Source of the DNA: Chryseobacterium arthrosphaerae
GTDB taxonomy: Bacteria > Bacteroidota > Bacteroidia > Flavobacteriales > Weeksellaceae
Length of the DNA stretch: 64,000 nt
Direction: 5' to 3'
Assembly: GCF_001684965.1 (NCBI RefSeq)
Contig: NZ_MAYG01000031.1
Span: 124,001-188,000, forward strand
The first letter of the stretch is position 1; each line of letters starts with the position of its first letter. Positions 1 to 8,801 of this stretch are shown one piece after another. The position numbers were made by a program, and so were the translations under genes. Under the pieces are notes generated by a model, which saw only the letters and a list, made by a program, of their open reading frames with translations, made no database searches and was not told the origin of the DNA.

Positions 1-1062
1 TTCGGGACCCACCGTTTTTTGTCAGGCATCTTCGGACATACATTTTATAATTTCTTTACGGCAACATTAGAAGTTCTGGCACTTTTGGTGGTGATTGGAG
101 TTGTTATTTTCTTTATTCGCAGAAACTTTTACGGCGTGAAAAGATTGACAATGAAAGAACTTTTCGGTTGGCCGAAAAATGATGCAAACTGGATTTTGAT
201 CATTGAATTTGCCTTAATGGCAGCTTTCTTTATGATGAATGCCTCAGATTTTATTTTACAGTCAAGAGGTGTTTTACCGGAACATGGAAGCTTTCCGATC
301 AGTGAAATGACATTGGTCCCTTTTTTGGAAATTTTCAATTTTGACAGCGGATTTTTGATGTTCACAGAAAAAGGAGCATGGTGGTTTCACTTTGTGGGGA
401 TTCTGTTCTTTATGAATTATCTGTATTATTCAAAACACTTACATATTATCCTTGCTTTTCCAAGTACATGGTACGCCAACCTTGATAAAAAAGGAAAATT
501 CAACAATCTTGATTCAGTAACAAAAGAGATCAAGCTGATGATGGATCCTAATGCAGATCCATATGCTGCTCCTGCTGAGGGGGCAGAGGCTGATGTTCCG
601 TCCAAATTCGGGGCTGAAGATATTTTCGATCTGAATCAGGTTCAATTATTGAATGCATACTCCTGTACAGAATGCGGACGTTGTACTTCCGTTTGTCCGG
701 CTAATATTACCGGTAAAAAACTTTCTCCGAGGCTGATTTTGATGAAGACCAGAGACAGACTGGAAGAAGTGGGAAGAAATATCGATAAGAACGGAAAATT
801 TGTTGACGACGGCAAAAAGCTGTTGAATGATTATATCACAAAAGAAGAACTTTGGGCCTGTACAACGTGTAATGCCTGTACAGAAGCCTGCCCGGTATTG
901 CTTGATCCGCTTTCCATTATTTTTGAAATGAGAAGATTCCTGGTAATGGAACAGTCTGCTGCTCCGCAGGAACTTAATCTGATGATGACAAACGTGGAAA
1001 ATAACGCTGCGCCTTGGCAGTACAATCAGGCTGACCGTCTGAACTGGGCATCGGAAAACTAG
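1..1062 (+). CDS. Membrane-anchored 4Fe-4S ferredoxin protein (5' end outside window)
   Basis: The frame is open from the first base, so the start lies upstream; a TTG at 19 is not a convincing start. The visible part begins with membrane segments (about residues 18-42, 67-85 and 130-150, the last containing several His) and continues into a soluble domain with two [4Fe-4S] motifs, CTECGRCTSVCP and CTTCNACTEACP. This matches the Bacteroidetes family that fuses a DsrM/HdrE-like membrane part to an HdrC-like diferredoxin. It probably passes electrons between the membrane quinone pool and the CCG-domain protein that follows 88 bases downstream. The donor and acceptor cannot be read from sequence. 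Family confidence is high; physiological role is unknown. Confidence 0.85.
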   Translation, partial: FGTHRFLSGIFGHTFYNFFTATLEVLALLVVIGVVIFFIRRNFYGVKRLTMKELFGWPKNDANWILIIEFALMAAFFMMNASDFILQSRGVLPEHGSFPISEMTLVPFLEIFNFDSGFLMFTEKGAWWFHFVGILFFMNYLYYSKHLHIILAFPSTWYANLDKKGKFNNLDSVTKEIKLMMDPNADPYAAPAEGAEADVPSKFGAEDIFDLNQVQLLNAYSCTECGRCTSVCPANITGKKLSPRLILMKTRDRLEEVGRNIDKNGKFVDDGKKLLNDYITKEELWACTTCNACTEACPVLLDPLSIIFEMRRFLVMEQSAAPQELNLMMTNVENNAAPWQYNQADRLNWASEN

Positions 1063-1070
1063 ATAATTAA

Positions 1071-1144
1071 TCAATTTGAAAATTTGAAATTGATTACCGT
1101 CTATATCACTTTCAAATTTCCAAATTCTCACATTTTCAAATTGA
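1071..1144. repeat. 74-bp element bounded by 13-bp inverted repeats
   Basis: The gap between the two Fe-S genes starts with TCAATTTGAAAAT (1071-1083) and ends with its exact reverse complement ATTTTCAAATTGA (1132-1144). The inside is rich in AAATTTG/CAAATTT runs. It could fold as a long hairpin in the mRNA, or be a small intergenic repeat element. No coding content is seen. Confidence 0.6.
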
Positions 1145-1150
1145 AAAGAA

Positions 1151-1936
1151 ATGGATTTCAACATAAAAACAATGGCAGAATATGCTGCCGAAGGAAAAGC
1201 CCCGGAAGTTTTATTTTGGGTTGGATGTGCGGGAAGTTTTGATGACCGTGCGAAAAAAATTACAAAAGCATTTTGTAAAATACTCAACAAAATAGGTGTT
1301 GAATTTGCTGTTCTGGGACAGGAAGAAAGCTGTACCGGAGATCCTGCAAAAAGAGCCGGAAATGAATTCGTATTCCAGATGATGGCCCTTACCAATATTG
1401 AAGTTCTGAATGCTTACGAAGTAAAGAAGATTGTAACGGCCTGCCCGCACTGCTTCAATACTCTTAAAAATGAATATCCAAGCTTAGGAGGCCACTTTGA
1501 AGTGGTACACCATACCCAATTCCTTAAAACTTTAATGGAAGAAGGCCGTCTGAAGATTGAAGGCGGTGCATTCAAAGGAAAGAAAATCACCTTCCACGAT
1601 CCATGTTATCTGGGACGTGCCAATGACGAATATGAAGCACCGAGAATGCTGCTTGAAAAGCTTGATGCAGAGCTTGTAGAAATGAAACGTTGCAAAACCA
1701 ACGGACTTTGTTGTGGAGCAGGAGGAGCACAGATGTTCAAAGAACCTGAAAAAGGAAATAAAGACATCAATATTGAAAGAACGGAGGAAGCTTTATCTTT
1801 TGAACCTAAAGTGATCGCAACAGGATGTCCTTTCTGTAATACGATGATGACGGATGGGGTAAAACATTTTAATAAAAATACTGAAGTTGCTGTAAAGGAT
1901 ATTGTTGAACTTCTTGCAGAAGCAGACGATTTATAG
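1151..1936 (+). CDS. (Fe-S)-binding protein with two CCG cysteine-rich domains
   Basis: This 261-residue soluble protein carries the cysteine-rich CCG pattern of HdrB, GlpC and LutA relatives. It shows a first-half CPHC motif near residue 98, DPCYLGR near 151, CCGAGG near 188 and CPFCNTMM near 226. In this superfamily the two CCG domains bind a non-cubane [4Fe-4S] cluster used for disulfide or quinone-linked redox chemistry. It sits directly behind the membrane ferredoxin gene, so the two probably form one electron-transfer complex. There is no flavin or NAD domain nearby to name a substrate. The ATG at 1151 follows an A-rich stretch and fits the family N-terminus. Confidence 0.85.
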   Translation: MDFNIKTMAEYAAEGKAPEVLFWVGCAGSFDDRAKKITKAFCKILNKIGVEFAVLGQEESCTGDPAKRAGNEFVFQMMALTNIEVLNAYEVKKIVTACPHCFNTLKNEYPSLGGHFEVVHHTQFLKTLMEEGRLKIEGGAFKGKKITFHDPCYLGRANDEYEAPRMLLEKLDAELVEMKRCKTNGLCCGAGGAQMFKEPEKGNKDINIERTEEALSFEPKVIATGCPFCNTMMTDGVKHFNKNTEVAVKDIVELLAEADDL

Positions 1937-1952
1937 ATATAATCTTCAGACC

Positions 1953-3089
1953 ATGAAATTAAAATGGGGGATCTCCTTTTTATTTACAATATCGGTACTT
2001 GCTTTTCTGACCTTCTGGAACTACAACAACAGGGTTTATGATTGGGATATGCCCGGATATCTGGGGTGTATGTACACTTCCGAATTTCCGGATTCACCGG
2101 ATAAAGTGCGTATCATTACTTATGAAGAAATAAAAAAAGAAGCTCCTGCAGAACATTATGCTGATGTTATTGGTTTGAAACCGTGGGATATACCCCGCCA
2201 ATACTTTACAAAAAATACCCAGTCTTTTACAGAACAGTTACCCTATTTTCAGATCAAAATAGGGTATATTTGGGTTATTACCCTTTTTTATAAACTCGGA
2301 GTAAGCCCGCCAATGGCAGTGCTGGGGACCAGTCTTATTTCCTATTTTATCTCAGGACTATTGTTCTTTTATATCCTGAAGCTTCTGTTCCCGAAACAAT
2401 ACTGGCTTGCCGTTTTGCTGACAGTTGCAGCGATGCTGTTGCCTCCGATGACCTACATGTCCAGGGTTTCAACACCGGATATGTTCATTTTTCAGTTTAT
2501 TCTGATCTTTATTATCGGATTAATTAAAAACTGGAGCAAATGGGGAATGTTTGCACTTCTTTTTGCAATCACTTTCATCCGTCCGGATTATATTACTTTT
2601 ACACTGACCTATATAATGGCTGTTTTCTTTTTCAGCTATTATCAGGAAAAGAAAATTGATGCTTCCTATATTGTTCAGGGAGTAATTCTTTTGCTGATGT
2701 ATCTGGCCATTATTAAATTTTATGAGTATCCGGGATGGAAAGATGTTTTCTATGATACCTTTATTGACAGAAGACCTATTATTTCCACACATCCGGTTGA
2801 GCTGAGCTTAATGGATTATCTGCAGATTATTTACATTAAAATCATCTATTTTAAAAAGGTCACCTTATCGGTAGTCATCATGATAGGCGTTATTTTCTGG
2901 AAGTCAAAGGATGTTTGGGTAAGAATGATTTCGGTCCTTTTCCTGGTCAATGTCTATATTAAATTTTTCTTTTTCCCTCAATCTGCTGCATTAAGGTTCT
3001 TTTTTCCGTTTATTTTTCCGCTGTTTATTATGATGCTCTATGTTTTAAGCAGAAAATACAATGATCTTAAACTCAGGAAAATTGCGTAA
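1953..3089 (+). CDS. Polytopic membrane protein of unknown function
   Basis: About 378 residues if it starts at the ATG at 1953, 16 bases after the Fe-S gene; an upstream start at 1902 would overlap that gene and adds a non-hydrophobic tail, so I prefer 1953. There is one N-terminal membrane segment, then a loop of about 90 residues with an acidic YDWDMPGY motif, then roughly eight to ten further segments. An acidic motif in the first extracytoplasmic loop is a feature of GT-C glycosyltransferases, so a lipid-linked sugar transferase is possible, but I do not recognise the family. No partner gene fixes its role. Confidence 0.6.
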   Translation: MKLKWGISFLFTISVLAFLTFWNYNNRVYDWDMPGYLGCMYTSEFPDSPDKVRIITYEEIKKEAPAEHYADVIGLKPWDIPRQYFTKNTQSFTEQLPYFQIKIGYIWVITLFYKLGVSPPMAVLGTSLISYFISGLLFFYILKLLFPKQYWLAVLLTVAAMLLPPMTYMSRVSTPDMFIFQFILIFIIGLIKNWSKWGMFALLFAITFIRPDYITFTLTYIMAVFFFSYYQEKKIDASYIVQGVILLLMYLAIIKFYEYPGWKDVFYDTFIDRRPIISTHPVELSLMDYLQIIYIKIIYFKKVTLSVVIMIGVIFWKSKDVWVRMISVLFLVNVYIKFFFFPQSAALRFFFPFIFPLFIMMLYVLSRKYNDLKLRKIA

Positions 3090-3177
3090 TTTTGTAATCT
3101 GAATTGATAGGATATGAGATCATCAGATTCAAATGTGGAAATGGTGATGGCATACTTTTTTAAATACTGTTTACATT

Positions 3178-3666
3178 ATGAAAATCGAAGAATCTAACAT
3201 TGTAGAAACTAACGACTACAGAGTTATTATATATCCGGCTTCAAGACCTTTTGAAACCAAAGAGGCAAAAGCCATTACTGAGAAATTATTTGATTTCCTG
3301 GCCACATGGGCCGCTCACGGGAAACCGCTTTCCTCTTCATTTAAAATCGAAAAGAATCAGTTTATCATCGTTTGTGTTGATGAAGAAAAAGAAATGGCTT
3401 CAGGATGCAGCATTGATGCTTTAGGGAAGATCATGAAAGAAATTGATGAAGAATATCAGCTGGGACTGTTCGACAGAATGAAGGCGAGCTTTGTTGAAAA
3501 CGGGGAAGTGAAAACATTAAAGCTGACGGACTTTAAAGCAAAGCTGAGAAATGGAGAAATTTCAAATGATATCCAGGTTTTTGATTTCTCTAAAAACACC
3601 TACCTTGATTTTTTAAGCCACTTTCTTCTTCCTTTGGAGAAGAGCTGGGCAGCATCTGTAAAATAA
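3178..3666 (+). CDS. Conserved flavobacterial protein (often labelled ABC transporter ATPase)
   Basis: A 162-residue soluble protein with no signal peptide or membrane segment. It resembles a conserved Flavobacteriia family often found near the Fe-S gene pair and often annotated as an ABC transporter ATPase. I find no Walker A (GxxGxGKS/T), ABC signature (LSGGQ) or Walker B motif, so the ATPase label is not supported by this sequence. The protein is an alpha/beta mix with a central YIxxDE-like acidic stretch (IIVCVDEEKEM). A terminator hairpin follows at 3699-3721. Function unknown. Confidence 0.75.
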   Translation: MKIEESNIVETNDYRVIIYPASRPFETKEAKAITEKLFDFLATWAAHGKPLSSSFKIEKNQFIIVCVDEEKEMASGCSIDALGKIMKEIDEEYQLGLFDRMKASFVENGEVKTLKLTDFKAKLRNGEISNDIQVFDFSKNTYLDFLSHFLLPLEKSWAASVK

Positions 3667-3698
3667 ACGCATTAAGCTGATAAGGCTTATCATTCATA

Positions 3699-3726
3699 AA
3701 GTGGAAACGTGTTTTCCACTTTTTTG
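3699..3726 (+). terminator. Rho-independent terminator
   Basis: The stem AAGTGGAAA pairs with TTTCCACTT (3713-3721) around a 5-base loop and runs into a T-rich tract. It ends the transcript of the conserved small protein. Confidence 0.75.
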
Positions 3727-3734
3727 TTTTAATG

Positions 3735-3742
3735 TATCTTTG
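3735..3742 (+). promoter_or_regulatory. -7 promoter element TATCTTTG
   Basis: Perfect match to the flavobacterial TAnnTTTG element, 22 bases upstream of the glycosyltransferase ATG and just after a terminator, so it probably starts a new transcript. No clear -33 TTG at normal spacing. Confidence 0.6.
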
Positions 3743-3764
3743 CAGAGATTCGAGTAAAGAACTA

Positions 3765-4898
3765 ATGCCTAAAGTACTTTTTTTAACCACATCCCACAGC
3801 TATAATGATGACCGTATTTTTTACCATCAGGCGAAAGCTCTTAGAGATAACGGGTATGCAGTAAAAATATGCAGTTTATATGCAGACTACAAAGGTGTGA
3901 TCGATGGTATTGAGATAGAATCCTATGCCGTTCTGGAAGAAAGTGTGGAAAAGAAAACTGCTACATTTCAAACGGTTTGCGAAGCTTTTCATCCTGATAC
4001 GGTCATCTGTTCCGAACCACTGGCAGTTGTGGCAGCAAACAAGTTTGTGAAAGCAAATAAAATCAGCTGTATCTATGATGTTACCGAATGGTATCCTTCC
4101 ATGTCAATGCTGGAGAAATACAGATTTCCGGTTAAGATTTTTCAGGCATTAAAGTTTTTTCTCATTCAGTTGTATGCCGGCTATGTAAGTACTCATTTTA
4201 TTTTTGGGGAAACCACCAAAAAATTTCCTTTAGCTTATTTCTTTGGATTTAAAAAACAGATCATCCTTCCTTATTATCCGGATCCGGACTATATCCGGGA
4301 AAGTATAAAAGCACTGGATCCTGGCAGCATTACTCTTTGCTATACCGGGCAGATTTCAAAAGACAAAGGAATTGGCAATTTCTTAAAAGCAGCAGATAAA
4401 GTTCGTCAGAAAATTTCCACCCATAAAGTTAAGATTCTTATCATTGGCGCCACAAGACAGGAAAGTGATGAAGCTTACTTTTCTGATTTATTGAATAAGT
4501 ATGCTTTTGAACATATTGAAATCAGAAAGCCCACCTCCTTTGAGAAGTTTACTGAAGCTTTGGCTGATGCAGATGTATGTTTTGACCTTCGGGAAATCAA
4601 TTTTGAAAATAATCATTCCCTGCCGATAAAGCTGTTTTACTTTATGGGAGCGGGAAAACCTGTGATCTACTCAGATCTGAAAGGCATCCGGAAACATATG
4701 GGAACACTCTCATTTGGTAGCCTGGCAGATCCACAGGATGCAGAAGCTATTTCGGAAATTATTGTTAATTATGTAAAAGACCCGGAGCTGTATCACCTGC
4801 ATGCAATGAATGCCGGTAAAGCATTTAAAGAAAAATACAACTGGAGAACAATCAGCAATTCTTTTGTGAATTTTGTGAAAAAATCTATTGACAGATAA
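3765..4898 (+). CDS. Glycosyltransferase (GT-B, family 4/1-like)
   Basis: About 377 residues from the ATG at 3765 (MPKVLFLTTSHSYNDDRIFY), which I prefer over the upstream ATG at 3732 because that one lies ahead of the -7 element. The N-terminal Rossmann half ends near residue 180. The C-terminal half has the donor-side pattern TLCYTGQISKDKG, an IIGA strand and the SLPIKLFYFMGAGKPVIYSD stretch that corresponds to the E-x7-E/GxP region of GT4 enzymes. It probably transfers a sugar from a nucleotide donor to a surface glycan. The flippase and asparagine synthase genes follow immediately, which suggests one polysaccharide or glycolipid operon. Sugar specificity cannot be read. Confidence 0.8.
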   Translation: MPKVLFLTTSHSYNDDRIFYHQAKALRDNGYAVKICSLYADYKGVIDGIEIESYAVLEESVEKKTATFQTVCEAFHPDTVICSEPLAVVAANKFVKANKISCIYDVTEWYPSMSMLEKYRFPVKIFQALKFFLIQLYAGYVSTHFIFGETTKKFPLAYFFGFKKQIILPYYPDPDYIRESIKALDPGSITLCYTGQISKDKGIGNFLKAADKVRQKISTHKVKILIIGATRQESDEAYFSDLLNKYAFEHIEIRKPTSFEKFTEALADADVCFDLREINFENNHSLPIKLFYFMGAGKPVIYSDLKGIRKHMGTLSFGSLADPQDAEAISEIIVNYVKDPELYHLHAMNAGKAFKEKYNWRTISNSFVNFVKKSIDR

Positions 4899-4904
4899 TT
4901 GATT

Positions 4905-6158
4905 ATGCCACTTACCATCATTAAAACCTTCGTTTCACGCTTTCTGATCCTGTTTCTCAGCTTCGGACTGGTGATCTATTCTACGAATATGTGGGGAAGC
5001 GAAGGGAAAGGAACTATTTCCATTGTGATTGCGAATGCAGCAGCGGTAAGCTTTTTCAGCAGTATCTTTTCCGGAAGCAGCACTTCTTATTTTGCATCAA
5101 GGTTCAGAATAGAGAAGATCTTACTGTATGCTTATCTCTGGTCCCTTTTTATAGGCCTTCTGGTCCCTTTTCTATTCAGTTTTGCTTCTGTTCAGACTGA
5201 ATATCTTGTTGATCTGATCGGAATTTCGGTTTTTTCATCCCTTTTGTCAACGAATATAAGCTTGTTTGTTGGTACACAGAATATTAAAAGGTTTAATCTA
5301 TATACTGTTTTGCAGCAACTGGTCCATATTATTTTTATAGGATTATTCGTGTATGTATTGAACCGGAAAGATGTTTCCGTATACTTTCTTGCACAGATCG
5401 CGTGTCTGGCACTTCTTTTTATCACAAGTTTTTTTCAGATCATCAGGAAATGTGATCTTTCAGAGGTTTCTTTCTCTAAAGAAGTTTCCCGGAATATGTT
5501 TGAGTATGGCTGGAAAACCCAATTGAGTGCATTTGTGCAGTTCCTGAATTACAGACTATCTTTTTATTTTCTGGAATATTTTGAAGGAATTTCAAGCGTA
5601 GGAATTTTTTCCATCGGGGTTACCTTTTCGGAAGCCATATGGACGATTACACGAAGTATTGCGGTAGTTCTGTATTCTGATGTGGTCAACAGCAAAAGCA
5701 GGGAAGAATCCATTGAAAAAACCAAATCTTCAATCAAACTGACGGTTATCCTGATGATGATTTTTGTTTTGGGAATCCTGGTGATCCCTTCACAGGTTTA
5801 TATTATGATTTTCGGAAAAGAATTCAAAGATACCAAGGAAATTATGCTTCTTCTGTCTCCGGGAATTTTTGCTATTGCAGTAAGTGATATGGCAGGGCAT
5901 TATTTCTCAGGAATCAGAGAATTGAAAATTCTGAATGTCAAATCAATAGTAGGATTGGTCTTTACGGTTGTTTTTTCTCTGATTGCTATTCCCAGATGGG
6001 GAATTTTGGGAGCCTGTCTTGCCACTACATCTTCTTATCTGGTTTCAGCTTTTCTGTTATTCAGAAAATTTTACAGCGCTACACCGTTCAGAATTAAAGA
6101 TTATATGGTTTCAAAAGAAGAATTACAGCTTTTGAAAGATAAACTTTTTAAGAGATAA
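4905..6158 (+). CDS. Oligosaccharide flippase / polysaccharide biosynthesis membrane protein (Wzx-like)
   Basis: About 417 residues and roughly 12 hydrophobic segments across the whole length, as expected of the MATE/MOP-type polysaccharide exporters. The ATG at 4905 lies 6 bases after the glycosyltransferase stop; a TTG at 4899 is possible but less likely. The early segment contains the WGSEGKG stretch, similar to the GxxGYG region found in Wzx-like proteins. Family role: flipping lipid-linked oligosaccharides to the periplasmic face. The tight coupling to a glycosyltransferase supports this. The substrate is unknown. Confidence 0.75.
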   Translation: MPLTIIKTFVSRFLILFLSFGLVIYSTNMWGSEGKGTISIVIANAAAVSFFSSIFSGSSTSYFASRFRIEKILLYAYLWSLFIGLLVPFLFSFASVQTEYLVDLIGISVFSSLLSTNISLFVGTQNIKRFNLYTVLQQLVHIIFIGLFVYVLNRKDVSVYFLAQIACLALLFITSFFQIIRKCDLSEVSFSKEVSRNMFEYGWKTQLSAFVQFLNYRLSFYFLEYFEGISSVGIFSIGVTFSEAIWTITRSIAVVLYSDVVNSKSREESIEKTKSSIKLTVILMMIFVLGILVIPSQVYIMIFGKEFKDTKEIMLLLSPGIFAIAVSDMAGHYFSGIRELKILNVKSIVGLVFTVVFSLIAIPRWGILGACLATTSSYLVSAFLLFRKFYSATPFRIKDYMVSKEELQLLKDKLFKR

Positions 6159-6298
6159 ATTTTCATTGCAGAATCCATAATTCCAACAGCAAAGCCATTT
6201 TCTTTTTTATCATCGGGAATAAAAAATGATGAAAAACAGTTCCGGTTAATGCTGAATAAAGTCATTTCCTTATTTTTACATTTCTATTAAGTCTTATT

Positions 6299-8197
6299 AT
6301 GTGCGGAATCAGCGGTTATTATTCATTTCATAAAAATATTTCCACTAAAAATATTCTGGAAATGAATCAGGCGATCAGCCATCGCGGGCCGGATGATGAA
6401 GGTTTCTGGCTGTATCTCAACCGACGGGGAATGTCTTTTTCAGGCACGGATTCTACAGAAAAAATTAAAGAGCAGTTTCCGGTTCTGTCTGAAAACCAGA
6501 CACCAATTGCACTGGGATTCCGAAGATTATCCATCGTCGATCTTTCTGAAAGAGGCCATCAGCCAATGCTTTCGGATAATGAAAAGATCATTATTACATT
6601 CAACGGAGAAATTTACAACTTCAGAAAGCTGAAAACGGAACTTGAAACGCTGGGGCATTCTTTTATAAGTACCTCCGATACTGAAGTGATCCTGAAGGCT
6701 TATCAGGAGTGGGGAAAAGCCATGTTTGTAAAACTGGATGGGATGTTTGCCATCTGTATCGTTGATCTTCATCAGCAGAAAATTATTCTGGCCAGGGACA
6801 GGGTAGGGATGAAGCCGCTTTTTTACTATCAGGATGAGAACGGATTGGTCTGGGCTTCAGAAATAAAAGCAATTCTGAAGAATGAACTTGTAAAAACAGA
6901 AATCAACTGGAACGGGGTATATACCAACTTCCTTTTTCAGACCACACTGGCGCCACAAACCTGTTTTCAGAATATATTTTCTCTGGAACCGGCCTCTTGT
7001 ATGACCATTGACCTGGAAGATCAGAAAATAATAAAAGAAACGTTCTGGAGCTTACCTTCAAAACATAATGATAATATTACACAGGCTGAAGCGACAGAAA
7101 AAATAGATCAATTGCTGTCTGAAAGTATATCAGAACAGCTTTTTGCCGATGTTCCGGTTGCGGTGATGATGAGCGGGGGAATAGACTCAACCCTGATCGC
7201 TTCAAAAGCAAAGCCGTTTAACGGAAAAGTAAATACCTACACGATTTCATATCCGTTTTCTGAAGAAGAAGTGGAAAAAGCTACACTGGCAGCCCGGTAT
7301 TTTGGCGTTTCTCATAAAGTAAAAGAAGTGAGTGATGAAGAGGCGCTTGATCAGCTTAAAGAAAATATACAGCACTTTGAAGAACCTTACAGCAGTTTTG
7401 AGGTGCTGATCAATGCTGCAAAATATGCCCGTGAACAGCAATTCAAGGTTGTACTGAGCGGAAATGGGGCAGATGAGCTTTTTGGCGGCTATTCTCACAC
7501 CCTGAAGCTTAACAGATGGCTTCTGATGAGGAATTTTAATTTTGTAAAGCCTCTTATTTTTACGAAAGATCGGTTTTCACAAAGGGTAAAAAATTATTTT
7601 TCCCAGGAGAATATGTTTGATTTTTTCCGCCAGAGCCAGATCAGTATGAGGCCGCTTCAGATTAAAAATGTCTTACAACCTGAAATTTATACCAGGATCA
7701 ATACCGGTCTTTCCAGCTATCATGCATCGGAGCTCAAAAGTTATTCAGGTTATTTTGAATATGATATGAAATATTCGCTGTCGTCCCACCATGTATTCCG
7801 GGATGACCTGAGTGCTATGAAATATGGGGTGGAGTTCCGTTATCCTTATTTAAGCAACGCCTTGATTGATTATGTGGCTGCTTTACCGGAGAATATCAGA
7901 TTCAATGGAGTTCAGAATAAACCGCTTCTGCGTAAGGTAGCGGTGAAATATCTTCCTCAGGAAGTTTTGAATATGCCGAAACGAGGATTTTCTTTTCCGG
8001 TGCATTATTTCATCAAAAACGAACAGCGGGTACGGGATTTTATTGCAGAAAATTTAGAAAGTTTAAAAAAGAGGAATTTTTTCAAAGGAGAAGTCATTGA
8101 TGAATGGTGGAAGCATCAGGAAAATGAGTATGACTGGGTCAAAATATGGCAATTGGTGACTTTTGAGCTATGGTATCAGAAATATTTTGAAAAATAA
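6299..8197 (+). CDS. asnB: Asparagine synthase (glutamine-hydrolyzing)
   Basis: 632 residues beginning MCGISGYY, so Cys2 is the N-terminal nucleophile of a class II glutamine amidotransferase. The N-terminal domain shows SHRGPDDEG and FNGEIYNF. The synthetase domain has the PP-loop MMSGGIDST near residue 292 and SGNGADELFGGY near 390. It converts aspartate, glutamine and ATP into asparagine, or in glycan loci amidates a sugar or other acid. Its place behind a glycosyltransferase and flippase makes the second use possible. Length and motifs are complete. The gap upstream (6159-6298) holds no gene or clear promoter. Confidence 0.92.
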   Translation: MCGISGYYSFHKNISTKNILEMNQAISHRGPDDEGFWLYLNRRGMSFSGTDSTEKIKEQFPVLSENQTPIALGFRRLSIVDLSERGHQPMLSDNEKIIITFNGEIYNFRKLKTELETLGHSFISTSDTEVILKAYQEWGKAMFVKLDGMFAICIVDLHQQKIILARDRVGMKPLFYYQDENGLVWASEIKAILKNELVKTEINWNGVYTNFLFQTTLAPQTCFQNIFSLEPASCMTIDLEDQKIIKETFWSLPSKHNDNITQAEATEKIDQLLSESISEQLFADVPVAVMMSGGIDSTLIASKAKPFNGKVNTYTISYPFSEEEVEKATLAARYFGVSHKVKEVSDEEALDQLKENIQHFEEPYSSFEVLINAAKYAREQQFKVVLSGNGADELFGGYSHTLKLNRWLLMRNFNFVKPLIFTKDRFSQRVKNYFSQENMFDFFRQSQISMRPLQIKNVLQPEIYTRINTGLSSYHASELKSYSGYFEYDMKYSLSSHHVFRDDLSAMKYGVEFRYPYLSNALIDYVAALPENIRFNGVQNKPLLRKVAVKYLPQEVLNMPKRGFSFPVHYFIKNEQRVRDFIAENLESLKKRNFFKGEVIDEWWKHQENEYDWVKIWQLVTFELWYQKYFEK

Positions 8198-8222
8198 AGA
8201 AGCAGCCTAAAGATTAATATTT

Positions 8223-8230
8223 TACCTTTG
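8223..8230 (+). promoter_or_regulatory. -7 promoter element TACCTTTG close to an ATG
   Basis: Matches TAnnTTTG and ends only 4 bases before the ATG at 8235. Transcription would start at or next to the start codon, giving a leaderless or nearly leaderless mRNA. Confidence 0.45.
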
Positions 8231-8234
8231 TATT

Positions 8235-8735
8235 ATGATGAAATATTTTTGGAGTATACTGATTATTGTCTTCACACTTATAAGCTGTAAAAGTGATGAC
8301 GAATCTTTACAGAGAATTGATCAGGTTATGAATATTTACATGAAGAGCAATACCAATCCGGATCTGCTGAATGCAAAAAAATCCGGATCTTATACTGCGT
8401 ATTCTGTAAATGATATGCTTGGAGACAGGGATATTTCTCCGGTGAGCATTCCTCTGAAAATGAGATCGGACTCCACTTTTTACATGGAATATATTTCAGG
8501 AGCCAAGAGAAGAAAGCTTGATTCTGCAGGCACAATGTATTATTCACGGATGCGTCTCACTTTATCGAGAAACGTTAATAATGTCCCTGAAAATACATTT
8601 GATACCCTTGAAATTCGCTATAGAAACTCATTGGAGGTATTCCAGGTTTCTCAGGTTTTATACAATAGAAAATTAATGTTTTCAAAAGAAGCCGGTGCAG
8701 CAAATTCGATAAATGAGGTAACTATCGTAAAATAA
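8235..8735 (+). CDS. Predicted lipoprotein of unknown function
   Basis: 166 residues with a lipoprotein signal: a hydrophobic run followed by the lipobox-like LISC, placing the acylated Cys near residue 18. Start codons at 8235 and 8238 are adjacent; either gives the same mature protein. The mature part has no Cys, no known motif, and is rich in Ser, Asn and charged residues. It is probably a periplasmic or outer-membrane-attached protein. It lies between asnB and serS with its own -7 element, so it is not clearly tied to either. Confidence 0.7.
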   Translation: MMKYFWSILIIVFTLISCKSDDESLQRIDQVMNIYMKSNTNPDLLNAKKSGSYTAYSVNDMLGDRDISPVSIPLKMRSDSTFYMEYISGAKRRKLDSAGTMYYSRMRLTLSRNVNNVPENTFDTLEIRYRNSLEVFQVSQVLYNRKLMFSKEAGAANSINEVTIVK

Positions 8736-8738
8736 TTT

Positions 8739-8746
8739 TACATTTG
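8739..8746 (+). promoter_or_regulatory. -7 promoter element TACATTTG for serS
   Basis: TAnnTTTG match 55 bases upstream of the serS ATG. The leader carries the inverted repeat TTAGCTT (8755-8761) / AAGCTAA (8768-8774). Confidence 0.6.
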
Positions 8747-8801
8747 TACAATTGTTAGCTTGAGTGTAAGCTAAACATCTAATATTTAACATCTAAATAA
8801 A

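Noticed and set aside
646..1395. Minus-strand frame of 249 codons over the Fe-S genes
   Set aside because: It runs antisense to two clearly conserved genes, has no family motifs and crosses an intergenic repeat; a frame shadow.
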